In this document: one piece after another, positions 20,652 through 31,462 of the stretch
How the letters are laid out: each line of letters begins with the position of its first letter
Numbering within the stretch: the stretch's first letter is position 1
NCBI GenBank assembly: GCA_017979445.1
Contig: JADQWC010000286.1
Coordinates: forward strand, 1 to 64,000
DNA length: 64,000 bases
Reading direction: 5' to 3'
Source: Akebia trifoliata
Lineage: Eukaryota > Streptophyta > Magnoliopsida > Ranunculales > Lardizabalaceae
The notes under the pieces: generated by a model
The model's database searches: none
Told to the model about the DNA's origin: nothing
The model's input: only the letters and a program-made list of their open reading frames with translations
Program-made: the position numbers and the translations under genes

Positions 20652-22373
20652 TGAATCATAGAATGAATTAATAAGATTGTTTAAGCTCATATAAATCTAA
20701 ACCCGAGAAACGTGGCTTAGTAAGTTCGAGTCTAAAAAATGAGACTCCAATTTTTGAATCATAGAATGAATAGGCTTTTTGAAGTGCCTACAAACCTAAG
20801 TTCGAGTCTGAGAAATGAGACTCCAACTTTTTGAATCATAGAATGAGTAGGCTTTTTGAAGTGCCTATAAACCTAAGTTAGAGTCCGAGAAACGAGATTC
20901 CAACCTTTTGAATTATAGAATGAGTAGGTTTTTTAAAGTACCTACAAACCTAAGTTCAAGTTCGAGAAACGAAACTCCAATTTGTTTAATCATAGAATGA
21001 GTAGGCTTTTTGAAGTACCTAGAAACCTAAGTTCGAGTCTGAGAAACGAGACTCCAACTTTTTGAATCATAGAATGAGTAGGCTTTTTGAAGTGCCTATA
21101 AACCTAAGTTCGAGTTCGAGAAACGAGACTCCAACTTTTTGAGTCATAGAATGAGTGGACTTTTTGAAGTGCCTATAAACCTAAGTTCGAGTCCGAGAAA
21201 CGAGACTCTAACTTTTTGAATCATAGAATGAGTGGATTTTTTGAAGTACCTATAAACCTAAGTTCGAGTTCAAGAAACGAGACTCCAACTTTTTGAATCA
21301 TAAGAATGAGTGGGCTTTTTGAAGTGCCTATAAACCTAAGTTCGAGTCCGAGAAATGAGACTCCAACTTTTTTAATCATAAAATGAATACGCTTTTTGAA
21401 GTGCCTACAAACCTAAGTTCGAGTCCAAGAAACGAGACTCCAACTTTTTGAATCATAGAATGAATATGCTTTTTGAAGTGCCTATAAACCTAAGTTCGAG
21501 TCCGAGAAATGAGACTCTAACTTTTTGAATCATAGAATGAGTAGGCTTTTTGAAGTGCCTACAAACCTAAGTTTGAGTCCGAGAAACGAGACTCCAACTT
21601 TTTGAATCATAGAAGGAGTAGGTTTTTTGAAATGCCTACAAACCTAGGTTCAAGTCTGAGAAGCGAGACTCCAACTTTTTGAATCATAGAATGAATAGGT
21701 TTTTTGAAGTGCCTATAAACCTTAGTTCGAGTCTAAGAAACGAGACTTCAATTTTAATAGGATTATTTAAGTTCCTGTAAACCTTAGCTAGAGTCCAAGA
21801 AATGAAACTCCAACTTTGTTTGAATAATAAAATGATTAACAGGATTGTTTAAGTTTCTTAGCCTGAGAAGCGTGGCTACAATAGGCTCGAGTCCAACAAG
21901 CGAGACTCAAACTTTTTCGAACTCTGAAAAAGAATTTCAAATAGGATTTAACGAAGTTCCTACAATGTTATGACTCCAATTACCTCATTGTTCAACTTTG
22001 CTATGATTGCTTTCGTTGCATAATCATATTTCAATTTTGAATCATTATTGTCAGCGAGAGAAGACTCTCTACGACCTGACACATTTTACTCAGTAAACAT
22101 CACAACATTGCACACACGTGTACTTTTGCATTAGTCATAGAGAATTTTCTAAAATTCAAGGATCTGACATCATCAGTGAGAGTTCAAGCTCGAGGACCTG
22201 ACAACCTTTTAATTCGAGGAGAGTTTTACCCTTAAGGATCTGAACGCCCTGACGAATTGCTAAATCAGGCTGCAAAATGAACTGTCACTAGCTTTGGCAT
22301 TCGGATATCGCACTATCTACCAAAATAGATTTGCTATCTAGTTTGCTTCAACCCTCTACCAAAGAGGGGCATC
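20652..22373 (+). repeat. Older element 3' UTR with 77-bp tandem array (family 4)
   Basis: Continuation of the older element after the nested insertion. About 15 units of 77 bp span about 20690-21830 (GAGTAGGCTTTTTGAAGTGC ... GAATCATAGAAT). Each unit carries GTTCGAGTC ... GACTCCAAC, an imperfect 9-bp stem around GAGAAACGA (for example 21031-21058). The flank 22135-22373 matches the young element, so only the repeat array differs between the two relatives. Ends in the same polypurine tract, CCAAAGAGGGGCATC. Confidence 0.9.
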
Positions 22374-23980
22374 TGTAGACACCCCATTTTTGCATTCGCC
22401 TGATTAATCAACTCGTCAACCCGATCGCAATGGTTCCCAATGATGGATGTTTATTCCAATGTTTTATTTTATTACCAAACATGTTTCAGAAATCCGGATG
22501 AGGTATCTCAAAATGACAAAACCTTAGAAACCATGCTACGCTAGGAAAATACGACCCCAGAAACATATAAATCATCATCTTGCATATCAAAAAAAAGCTT
22601 CACGATAAAAATCACTAAAAATGACCAAATTACCAAAATACTCTTAACATCAAAATAATCCTAGAGCCTACGTTACGCTTAGGAAAACTCATTCAAACAC
22701 ATAAAATAATAAATCGAAACCAAATAAATCATTTCGCCAATTTTCATAGAATTTGACAAAATTACGAAAATGCTCATCATAAAGTTCACGACCATTTCAT
22801 ACAAAAAATTTCATAAACGACAAAAACCAACATTCCCATTGAATTTCTTATGAAAAACTAATTCCAAAACATCCTGGAACATTGAAAAATAACTTAAAAC
22901 ACAAAAAATCCCCTTCGAGGGTAAAACAGTAATTTTATAATTTTAATAATTAAATTTTTTGAAATTAATAAATAAACCATTAAATAATGTAAAGTGAAAC
23001 ATTAATAAAATTAATTTAAATTTTGTACTAAAAAATCGATCAATCAGGTTTTCGAGGAAAATTGTTGATGGTTGCCAGGATATTTATTCAAGGACCCCTC
23101 CATCTGGGGGACCAAAGAATTAAAGATATGATAAAATGGGGTTCTCCAAAAATTAAAGTCAATCAAGTAAGACTAAAATCAATCTTAAAGTCAATCAAGT
23201 AAGACTAAAGTCAAGATATTAAAGACTAAAGTCAGAGTATTAAAGTCAATCTCATAAGACTAAAGTCAAAACCCTAATCTAAACTAATCAAGTCAATCTC
23301 ATAAGACTAAAGTCAAAATCCTAATTAAAACTCTAAAAAAAATCCTAATCAAACCCTAATTCTTCTAAAAAACTTTATAAATAGGAGTCTCCACACCCTA
23401 TTTTCGTATCAAAGAAAAAACCCTAGAAAAAGTAGGCCAAGAAGCCTCCATAACCTTCCCAAAACCTTAATTTTGAAGTTCCAACTCCTTACCTAACACC
23501 CATACTTCGATTTTAGCCTGAAAAACACCTAGAAGCCCTTCAAAAATACCCCAAAATCGATAACAAAATTTGAAGAATCCAGATCTAAGGAAGAGATATC
23601 TTGCCTCGAAGATTCGAAATCAGATCCGAGGATAGAACGAAGTAAGGAATACGGTACAAGGAGCAGTTTTATCAAATCTGAGGGAATAAAATCGTTGCGT
23701 TCGAAGGTAAAATCTCTTTTATTTTTTCTATCTAGGTTTTTGTTAGCAATATAGTCTTATTTGGGATAAGTAGAGACCGGTATTGGCCGGGCGGGGTTAG
23801 TGCCTAACACCTTCCAACCCCGTAATGTGATCCCCGGATTTAGTTTTTCTTTAGTAGATTAGTTTCTTTATCCGTTTAGAGTCAGTATTCGGTTCCTAGA
23901 CCGTAATAACTAGGTGACGACTCCCAAACCTCAAATGTCAAAAGCGGATCCGCGCACCCCGCGAATAGAGGGCGATTTCA
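22374..23980 (+). repeat. 3' LTR of the older Tat-like element
   Basis: About 1.6 kb, from TGTAGACACC to GGCGATTTCA. It matches the young LTRs in order and at both ends but with many substitutions and indels. TATA at about 23374-23384, and the GTGCCTAACACCTTCCAACC block is kept. Because it follows the UTR and polypurine tract directly, it is the 3' LTR, not a solo LTR. The 5' LTR lies left of the window. Confidence 0.88.
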
Positions 23981-24850
23981 GGATCCAGTGTGAAATAGAT
24001 CTGGGTCGTGGATCCCGTTGAAATGGGTATGGATCTGGGTCTTAGTCCAAATTTGAAATGGATTTGGGTCGTGGACCCAGTTGAAAATGGATTTGGGTTG
24101 TAAACCTAGTTGTAGTGGATCTAGGTCGTGGACCCAGTTGAAATGGATTTTGGTCGTAAACCCAATTTGAATGGACCTGGGTTGTGGACCCAGTCATGGT
24201 GGATCTGGGCTGGGGATCCAGTTGAAATGGATCTAGGTCATGGACCCAGTTTGGATGGTTCTGAGTCATGGACCCAATTATAAATGGATCTGGATCGTGG
24301 ACCCAGTTGAAATGGGATCTAGGTTGTAAACCCAGTTGAAAATGGGTCTAGGTCTGGGTCATTGACCCAATTGAGATGGATCTTGGTTGTGGACCCAATT
24401 GAAATGGATCTGGGTCGTAAACCCAGTTTAAGTGGATCTGGGTCGGGGACCCAATTAAAATGGATTTGGGTCGGGGACCCAGTTGAGATGGATCTGGATT
24501 GTAAACCTATTGTAGTGGATCTAGGTCGTGGACCCAGTTGAAATGGATCTGGGTCGTAAATCCAGTTTGAATGGACCTGGGTCGTGGACCCAGTCGTAGT
24601 GGATCTGGGTTGGGGACCCAATTGAAATGGATCTGGGTCGTGGACCCAATTTGGATGGATCTGGGTTGTGGACCCAGTTGACACGGGATCTAGGTCGTAA
24701 ACCAAGTTTAAGTGGGTTTGGGTCGGGGACCCAATTAAAATGGATTTGGGTCGGGGGCCAAGTTGAGATGGATCTAGGTTGTAAACCTAGTTGAAATGAA
24801 TCTAAGTCGTTGACCCATTTAAATGAATATGGGTTGTGGACCCATTTTTT
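23981..24850. repeat. Palindromic tandem array, family 5 (about 33-bp units)
   Basis: About 25 units of AATGGATCTGGGTCGTGGACCCAGTTGAA type. Each unit is a 7-bp stem with a 3-base loop. Examples: CTGGGTC-GTG-GACCCAG (24577-24593), CTAGGTT-GTA-AACCTAG (24774-24790), TTGGGTC-GGG-GACCCAA (24718-24734). Reading frames open on the minus strand are repeat artefacts. By position it could be the 3' UTR array of the minus-strand element to the right, cut by insertion of the older plus-strand element, or a separate satellite patch. Confidence 0.9.
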
Positions 24851-25962
24851 ATGATTGGTGATGGACGGTAACAGATTTGATTGTAGGTGAGGTTGATAGT
24901 ATACCACGTTAGGTAGGGTCAACTTTGATCGATAGAATATATGCGAGTTCTGTTTTGATCAAACAAAGAAAAACGGCGAGAGTAGGCCCTAAGTTTAATT
25001 AAAAAATAATTCATTTAAACATTTTCAAGTCTTAAACATCAAAAGAAAAATAAACCTGAGAACAAAAGTTGTCAAGACTGAAGTCGGTAACAAAATGAGA
25101 AATTTTTTTTTTAATATATCCGTATTTCAAACACGGATGGGCATAAAATACGCCGAACTGTACTTGAAATACGGACCAGTACAAATTTTTGGCTCAATTT
25201 TTTTTTCTTTTAATGTTTCTTAATCCAACTTAAGGCACATTGTCTTTGATTTTTGGCTTGGGCAAAAAAAAATTTTCATTTTTTTTTCATTTTTTCATTT
25301 TTTCATTTTTTTGTATTTTTTGATGATATGCATGATAAAAAATAAAAAAAAAACTGATTTTTCCCTTCTTACCAAGGGAATAAGTAAAGAAAATACATAC
25401 CCCTAAGCCTATATAACTTGCCATTGTGGCTTACAACTTGGGCTTCGAGGCCCGATAGTAACTAAACAAATACAACTTAGCTTTGGGGGTCAATATGAAC
25501 TTGATAACACGTGTCCTAGCTCATCTAATCAAGCACATGCATGCGGCTAGTAGGTGGTTTCACGACTGCCCGATCTTCAAACCTCAATGCATACCGAAGT
25601 ACACATATCGTTGGTTGGTGATCGGGTTTGATGTATTTATTCCCGACACTTGAAATAACGATCTCAAGCCGTGGAACTACTAAGCATCGGGGCTAAGTAT
25701 ATTGAGGGTGGGGTGGCTTGTGAAGTAGGCTATGCTCGCAAGTGCACATGCCATTTTTTTCTTTTTTTTTTTTCATTTCTTTTCATCGACCCCCTTACAA
25801 ATATACAATCCAAGCAACGAAAGTAAATAAATATTACAATGTGGACACGTGAGAAAATAAAAAAAAAACATAAGAAACAACAAACGAACAATGTTAGTAA
25901 ATAAAAATCTTTTTTTTTTTGGTATTCAAAACAATCGAGTTGTCACGAGGGATGAACCATGG
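24851..25962 (-). other. Probable leader of a minus-strand Tat-like element
   Basis: No gene. It lies directly inside the PBS at 25963-25981, so it should be the 5' untranslated region of that element read leftward. Low-complexity T/A tracts at 25090-25115, 25195-25330, 25755-25785 and 25905-25920. The middle (25385-25740) has mixed composition without a recognisable domain. Confidence 0.45.
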
Positions 25963-25981
25963 GTCCCCAGTGGAGTCACCA
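25963..25981 (-). other. Primer binding site, minus strand
   Basis: Plus-strand GTCCCCAGTGGAGTCACCA is the complement of TGGTGACTCCACTGGGGAC, an Ogre-type PBS like the one at 4972-4990. It sets the orientation: the LTR lies to its right and the internal region to its left. Confidence 0.85.
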
Positions 25982-26326
25982 GCTGTAAATACGTGATTTT
26001 CGTCATTACGACGGCCACATCTACTAAAGTTTGGAGTCGCCACCATTCATGTTGTAAGTGGGTGTGAATGGTCACCCGATGTACATTTTCCAAAAATGAT
26101 ATTTTTTGGCATGTAGTGACTCGTAATGGATAAGGATCAATCAAACCTTGAGATTCGGGGTAAACGACTCGATTTGAGAAAATGGAAAGTATTAGGCACC
26201 CCTTTCTCCCTGCCACGTGGTGATAACCTCAAATAACTCGATTATTTTGATTTTTAAAAGGTGAAAAATAAAGTGCCACGTGTGTGCATTTGTACCCTAA
26301 GTAGGGATTTACTTTCGGCTCGATCA

Positions 26327-26357
26327 TAGGATCATCTCATTGAAAGAGATGATCCTA
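26327..26357. repeat. Perfect 12-bp inverted repeat in LTR
   Basis: TAGGATCATCTC (26327-26338), loop ATTGAAA, GAGATGATCCTA (26346-26357). Lies in the transcribed part of the minus-strand LTR, downstream of its TATA, so it would form an RNA hairpin in the leader. Confidence 0.8.
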
Positions 26358-26694
26358 ATGGATCATTTGCCTTGAGGTCTATTCCTCCCAAGTCCATTTA
26401 AAATAAAATGAAGAGGAGAGGGGATGATAGAAGAGGGATGAGGAAAGGGGAGTCATTTTTATTGCACCCACCTTGAAGCTTTAAGGTTTTCTTTTCTTTT
26501 TTCTCCTTCCTTCTTCTTCTTCTTCTATGTCTTCTTGAGTTGAGTCCTTGGTGAGTTATGAGAATGTAACTCTTTTGAAGTTGGTGTGAAAAAGTAGTGA
26601 AGAGATGAGTAGAGGGTTGAGAATAATGTTTGTGAGACTTAGTATGAGATTTTTTTGTGAGAGTTGGGAACCATTTTTGGGAAGAGGAGGGGGG

Positions 26695-26702
26695 TATTTA
26701 TA
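26695..26702 (-). promoter_or_regulatory. TATA box of the minus-strand LTR
   Basis: Plus-strand TATTTATA is TATAAATA on the minus strand. It is followed there by C-rich sequence, as in the other two LTR families. Confidence 0.6.
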
Positions 26703-27759
26703 GATGTTTGAGGATGGTTTGAGGGCTATAATGGGGTAAGAGGTTGGGAGAGTAGAAAATGACATATGTTTTAAAGGTGGGGGGTATGAAATTAGGAGTT
26801 GGGAGAGGGATAATTATGTAATGGAGGTAAATGGATTGTGTTTTGATCCAAATGGTTTGAATTTTACCCAAATCATTTGGGTGGAGTGTTTGGTAAGATG
26901 AGATGATGGGTGTTTAAGAGAGTGGTTGATTGATTGAGTGGTGTTTGGTTTAAAAGAATGGAGGGTGTAAGAGGGTGGTTGGGAGGATAAAGGAGATGGT
27001 AACATGTGGCAAGATGTGTGGATGTTAGGGGTTTAGATTTAATTGATGGGAGAGGTTGAGTGCTTGATTTAAGATAATGGGTGTAGATTTAGATTGTAGA
27101 GATGGGTTTATAGGAAATGATGATGGTAGATTAGGGAGAGGTATGATGATGATAGGTTAGGGGAGGTGTGGGGTTAGAGGTGTTTGATTTAAGAAAATAG
27201 GGGTTAGGGAGTTATGAGGGTACATTCGATGGAGGTATGGGTTGGAGGTGTTTGATTTGAGAGAATGAAGGTTTATAGGGAGTAATGAGGGTAGGTTAGG
27301 GGAGGGTGTGGGTTGATGTGATTTTTTAGAGAAATGTGATGTGGGTAGTTAATTTTTTAGAGAAAAGTGATGAGGTGGGTGGTTTGATGAGGGAGGTAAG
27401 AGGGGGTGATGACATGTGTCACCTTTTGATGATAAAAAAATGATTGGTTGATGTGGGTTGTGGTTTATGGGTTAGGGTTGTGGGTTAGATATGAATTGGA
27501 TATGGGTTTGGGCTTAGGGGCATTGGGCTTGGGTTTTAAGAAAGGTTAGGGGTTTTTTGGATTGGGTTGGGGTCATTTTGGATTGGATTTTTGAGGGTGG
27601 GTAGGTTTTAGGTTTTTAGATGACATAGGATTGGATTTTAGTTTAAGGGTAAAGTGAGAAATTGATTTTGGAAAGTTGAGGGTTTGTGGGCTTTGAACGG
27701 GCTTGAGGTGTTTTCGATTTAGGAAGTGAGATGGTGAAGGGTAGAGGAAGTGATTGGCA

Positions 27760-28690
27760 TCCCAAGTCTCATTTTTTTAATTTATTAATTTTTTTGAGGT
27801 TTTTGAAATCATTGATTTGACTTAAAATCTAACTGAGGGAGTCATTTCTGTTGCAGAAAGACACCCCTAAACTACAAGATTCAAAACAGAGATCAAACAA
27901 CCCACTAAGGGCTAGCTAAGATGTTAAGGACATACCAGAATGAAAAATGATTAAACCGAATGACTAGAGACAACCAAAGAATAGAGTTGGTAAGTAGGAC
28001 TAAAGAATTGCTCCACTTGATTAGTTTGATCAATTCTAAACTAATAATTTTTTGTGATGTTGATGTTAAACCCATATTCAAATGATAAACTAACCACTTG
28101 ATTTAGTACAACAGAAATGGAAATTAGAAACGGTTTATAAACGTTCTTAAGCCTATCTGAAACGGTTTAAAGACAATCTCTCATCGAGGCACCGTTAATG
28201 AGTTTAAATGGTTGGAAACCGTTCCAAATCTTAGAATTTTGAACAGCTAAAATCCATTCCAAATCTATATCTATAAAATGAAATGAACTAATATAAAAGA
28301 TACTTTAGACATTGATTTAAAATCCGATGTCTATGAGATTGATGTCCTAAGTCTGAGCCTTTAGGCGTCGGATACAAACCGATATCTAACGTTTTAAAAA
28401 AAAATTATTTTTTCTACGCATCTATTATCCACAATCAACATAGACCCAAATAGAGAACATCGTGGTTCTCTATCACATTAATTTATATACAAAAAAAGTT
28501 ACAATGGGTCATAATTTACAAAATTACCAAGTACTTCACCATCAATACTCTTAACCAACCATACTTACAAATAAAAGCCTTATTACTAAGATGTCGTTAT
28601 CTTGATCCAACTTTCATATAAAGAGTTGCTGAGAAGAAGCATTATAGTTGTCCACATGGCATAAGGTCTCATATTTACGAGTGTGAACAC
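27760..28690. other. Dispersed repeat sequence, no gene
   Basis: About 27818-28060 matches repeats at 42925-43160, 55440-55950 and 58080-58200 (shared GTTGCAGAAAGACG.CCCTA and AATGATTAAACC.AATGA). About 28100-28260 has several AAACGGTTT/AAACCGTT motifs in both orientations, as in CACTA-type subterminal regions, but no clear terminus was found. Confidence 0.5.
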
Positions 28691-28749
28691 CATTAAGTCG
28701 CATATACGCGTGCATCAACTCGTGAGCAAGGATCGACACAGTTATTATT
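28691..28749 (-). pseudogene. DA1-family peptidase exon fragment
   Basis: Reads IITVSILAHELMHAYMRLNG on the minus strand, bounded by TGCAG at 28750 and GT at 28690-28689. DA1/DAR proteins have SILAHEMMHAWMRLKG at this point. The HELMH zinc-binding HExxH motif of the peptidase is preserved. DA1 is a ubiquitin-activated peptidase limiting organ size. No LIM or ubiquitin-interacting exons were found nearby, so this is a lone exon and not a gene. The reading can be continued to about 28619, but without family similarity. Confidence 0.7.
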
Positions 28750-29383
28750 CTGCATTAAAAGAAAATTTGTGGCTCATAAATATTTACCCAAGGACTTGAA
28801 CTGTAAGAACTAAACATGTGAATCAAAATGTGGAATAAAAATATTACCTAGGGTTCGAGAAACAATAAGACTAAGGGTCTCCTATTTATGAGGGAGTACA
28901 CCATTAACGTATCTTGACGTGTTCAAGAAACAAAAAGACTAAGGGTCGATCATGATCTCTGAACTCTTAAGAATGACACACGAAAAAAACACATATTAAT
29001 GTAAGAAAATCTAGTGAAACCCTCAATTTCTCTATGTTGGGCTAACCTCAGATACAACTATTGTTTTAGTTGTCTTAATGTGATATATGCTATGCTTGTT
29101 TATTGAAAAATATGGAAATAAAGAATTGAATGAGTAGCTAGGCTCATATTCTATCTCTTCTTTGACTTCCCTCATTGCTCCCAGACAAATATCCTCCCCC
29201 TATAGATGAAAGAGCTCAGTAAGCGGTGAAAATTATCGGCATATATATATATTGTAAAGAAATGGAAGACATCCTTAATTCAAATTCAAGGTACATGCCT
29301 CCTCAATGACTCGAGTAGGGAACTTCCATATACCGTGCCCCGGAACTTCCATATTTTAATGTGAAATTATGCAACAATGAATA
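28750..29383. other. Intergenic, no supported gene
   Basis: Contains two short partial repeats of a block seen at 28660-28700 (AAGGGTCTCCTATTTATGAG near 28873). A minus-strand stretch at about 29145-29215 (REVKEEIEYEPSYSF) is open but not identified. Confidence 0.4.
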
Positions 29384-29536
29384 GAGAAATCAACTTTATA
29401 TCATATATAATTTAAAAGGTTGGTGGATGAATGAAACTGAAAATATGTTAATGTGAAATTATGCAACAATGAATATATTCCAAGAGAACATAAATTTTAC
29501 TAATAGCATGTCAAGTGCCTATATGGTCGAAATAAA

Positions 29537-29562
29537 CATATACATATATATATATATATGTG

Positions 29563-29610
<48 letters not shown>
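29537..29610. repeat. (TA)n/(TG)n microsatellite
   Basis: Alternating TA steps followed by about 17 TG steps. Much shorter in the duplicate at 49371-49398. Confidence 0.95.
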
Positions 29611-29611
<1 letters not shown>

Positions 29612-29639
29612 TAGAAGATGAAAACATTCCCATATGACC

Positions 29640-29945
29640 CATCAAGTGATTAAGCAGTTTCTCATCTTGGTATTCGCCTTTGAATATGCAATCAACTACT
29701 TGGTATCAGCTATTATAGCTACAGCTCTAACTGTTGGCTGTGTCAAAGCTGCCATGGAAGAAGCTACTGTGCTGCAAACATCTCAAATGAAATGGCTCCT
29801 AGTATAAAGTGAAAAACAAACTTAGTTAAGCATACTAGTATAAACATGAGCATTGATCTTCTAAATGACGCAAAGTTGATGAAAACATCAGCAGTTGGAT
29901 GTGAAAGACAGGCTGCTTCAATGCTATGCTACGAGTCAGAGCATC
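29640..29945 (-). pseudogene. ATP-citrate lyase beta subunit fragment, copy 1
   Basis: Minus strand encodes, in two blocks, IEAACLSHPTADVFIN and SSMAALKQPT(V)xVVAIIADA, matching the ACLB segments around IEAACAAHPTADVFINFASF and SSMAALKQPTIRVVAIIAEG. ACLB makes cytosolic acetyl-CoA from citrate. Here the blocks are interrupted by non-coding bases, an in-frame stop precedes HSIEAAC, and after VVAIIADA the next family residues are missing before LIAY. A 5-base insertion relative to copy 2 lies near 29683. Broken fragment only. Confidence 0.7.
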
Positions 29946-31203
29946 TTTAAAAACTAAAATTCCAATGTCTTTTTAAAAAAAAATTGAATTAATTTCTCAA
30001 AACTATCAAATAGTGATAAAAAAATTTGCACTAAAAAAAATCCATAACATATTCTTTGTCGTAGGGTCATAGATTTTAGTGTAAGCTAGTTAGTACCTTC
30101 AATATTCTATTCTGTTGTTCAAGGGTTAAAAATTTATATAAAACTACTTTGAGAAATTGAAAGAAACTAAAGGAAGACTGAGTGTAGGGAAATCACTAGG
30201 GACTTACACATTTCAAAAGTCATAGAACTTTATGAATGGGATTGTTCATAAAGTAAATTAATTTACTCAAGTAAATTCTTTCCAAATTTGAGTTTCAGGG
30301 TTTAAAGAGGTCAATGGGGCTGGAAATACACATGTTGGCATATTAAATACACATATTTTATTTTTAAACTGAGCTATATATATATATATAATGAAATCAC
30401 CTAGAAGGGAAGTTTTATCAATTTTAGATCAAGTCCATATGCGGTAGAGTGTCACCTTGACGTGGTGGAAGTCACCACTACAATACAGGAACTTAGGCAT
30501 TACCTTGCAGTTCATACAAGTAAGACAACCATACCTTGAAACCAATATGGCTGATTAGTCCAGAATACCAGTTCTCAGACCTAAATATTCATTTTCAATT
30601 AGCCTGCATTTAAAAAAAAGGATATCTATTATGGTCATATTGGAATCCTTGAAGTGCCGAATTCGGAGGCAAACCTAAGATTTGACCCCAACTGTGTTAC
30701 CTACTCAAACTTAGCTTTGAATAACTCAAACACATAAAGCCTTCCCAATTAAGAAAGAAAAATCAGAGAACTACATTAAATATTTTCTCAATTCTTGAAT
30801 GATTCAAGGTATTACTTGATATCAACGATCCAATATGGGCATGCAATCTGGTACAAGGTTGAAGGAAGCACATACAATGGTATCACTCTAAAGATGTACT
30901 CGAGTTAAAAGTTAAGGTTAGAGTCCAGCTTCCTAACATAATACAATAATCAGCCATAACCACGGCAGATGGTAGACATTCTATTTAGTGATGTGCAGCA
31001 GTACTAAAATTTAATATGGCAGTGCAACTATGTTATAGCCCTGCAATACTCATAAATCTTACGTTTGTCCAACTGATTTCATCCAAATTACAGGTATAAC
31101 ACAAATGTAGCATATGAGAACAGGAAGGTAATGCAACTACAAATGCATCAAAGAAAACAGTCAATAAGTAAAGTTGTCATTTTTTTACAATTTCTGAGTT
31201 ACT

Positions 31204-31440
31204 TCAATCATAAAGATCCTCATCATGTACCCATTCATCCACACTAAAATCAGGAAATGAACGACAACCATTCGCATAAAACCATTGATCTTTCTCAATG
31301 ATCGCCCAAATCCGTCTTTTTTTTTTCGACCACCCAATTTGGGCACAAAATGTACTAGTTTACATTTATAATTATTAGGTCTATAAGAAGTGAGCCAAAC
31401 ATTCATGGATCTGTAGGCAAAGAGCATGAAAAGACTTATA
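31204..31440 (-). pseudogene. Unidentified terminal exon, copy 1
   Basis: The minus-strand frame ending WAIIEKDQWFYANGCRSFPDF...HDEDLYD then stop (31204-31206) is kept in both D1 copies, and the stop is at the same place. Upstream, LTSYRPNNYKCKLVHF is also shared. The A-rich run at 31318-31328 shifts the frame between the two parts. I cannot name the family; the acidic tail before the stop looks like a true C-terminus. Confidence 0.4.
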
Positions 31441-31462
31441 GATGCTTAGGATACCACTGGGA

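Larger units (their letters stand above)
25984..27759 (-). repeat. 5' LTR of a minus-strand Tat-like element (right edge approximate)
   Basis: It starts two bases from the PBS with TGTAAATACG. Read on the minus strand it has the family layout: a GGGTGCCTAATACTTTCC block near the PBS (plus strand about 26180-26205), a pyrimidine-rich leader, and a TATA box at 26695-26702. The right edge is taken at TTGGCA (27759); host repeat sequence shared with other places begins by about 27818, so the error is at most about 60 bases. No second LTR of this element is in the window, so target duplication cannot be tested. Confidence 0.65.
29384..31462. repeat. Segmental duplication D1, copy 1
   Basis: Collinear with 49222-51440 over about 2.1 kb with roughly 90% identity and many small indels. 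Both copies contain the ACLB-like fragment, a TA-rich tract, and the unidentified terminal exon. Left and right flanks differ between the copies (DA1 fragment here; TIO and SRP-receptor fragments there). Confidence 0.85.

Noticed and set aside
22374..23980. Solo LTR interpretation
   Set aside because: It is directly preceded by the family 3' UTR and polypurine tract, so it is the 3' LTR of the split older element.
24042..24922. Minus-strand ORFs with RSIST/FQLGPQPRST-type repeats
   Set aside because: By-product of the palindromic tandem array; no unique sequence and frames overlap.
29537..29610. TG/TA tract as a Z-DNA or regulatory element
   Set aside because: Ordinary microsatellite that varies strongly in length between the duplicates.
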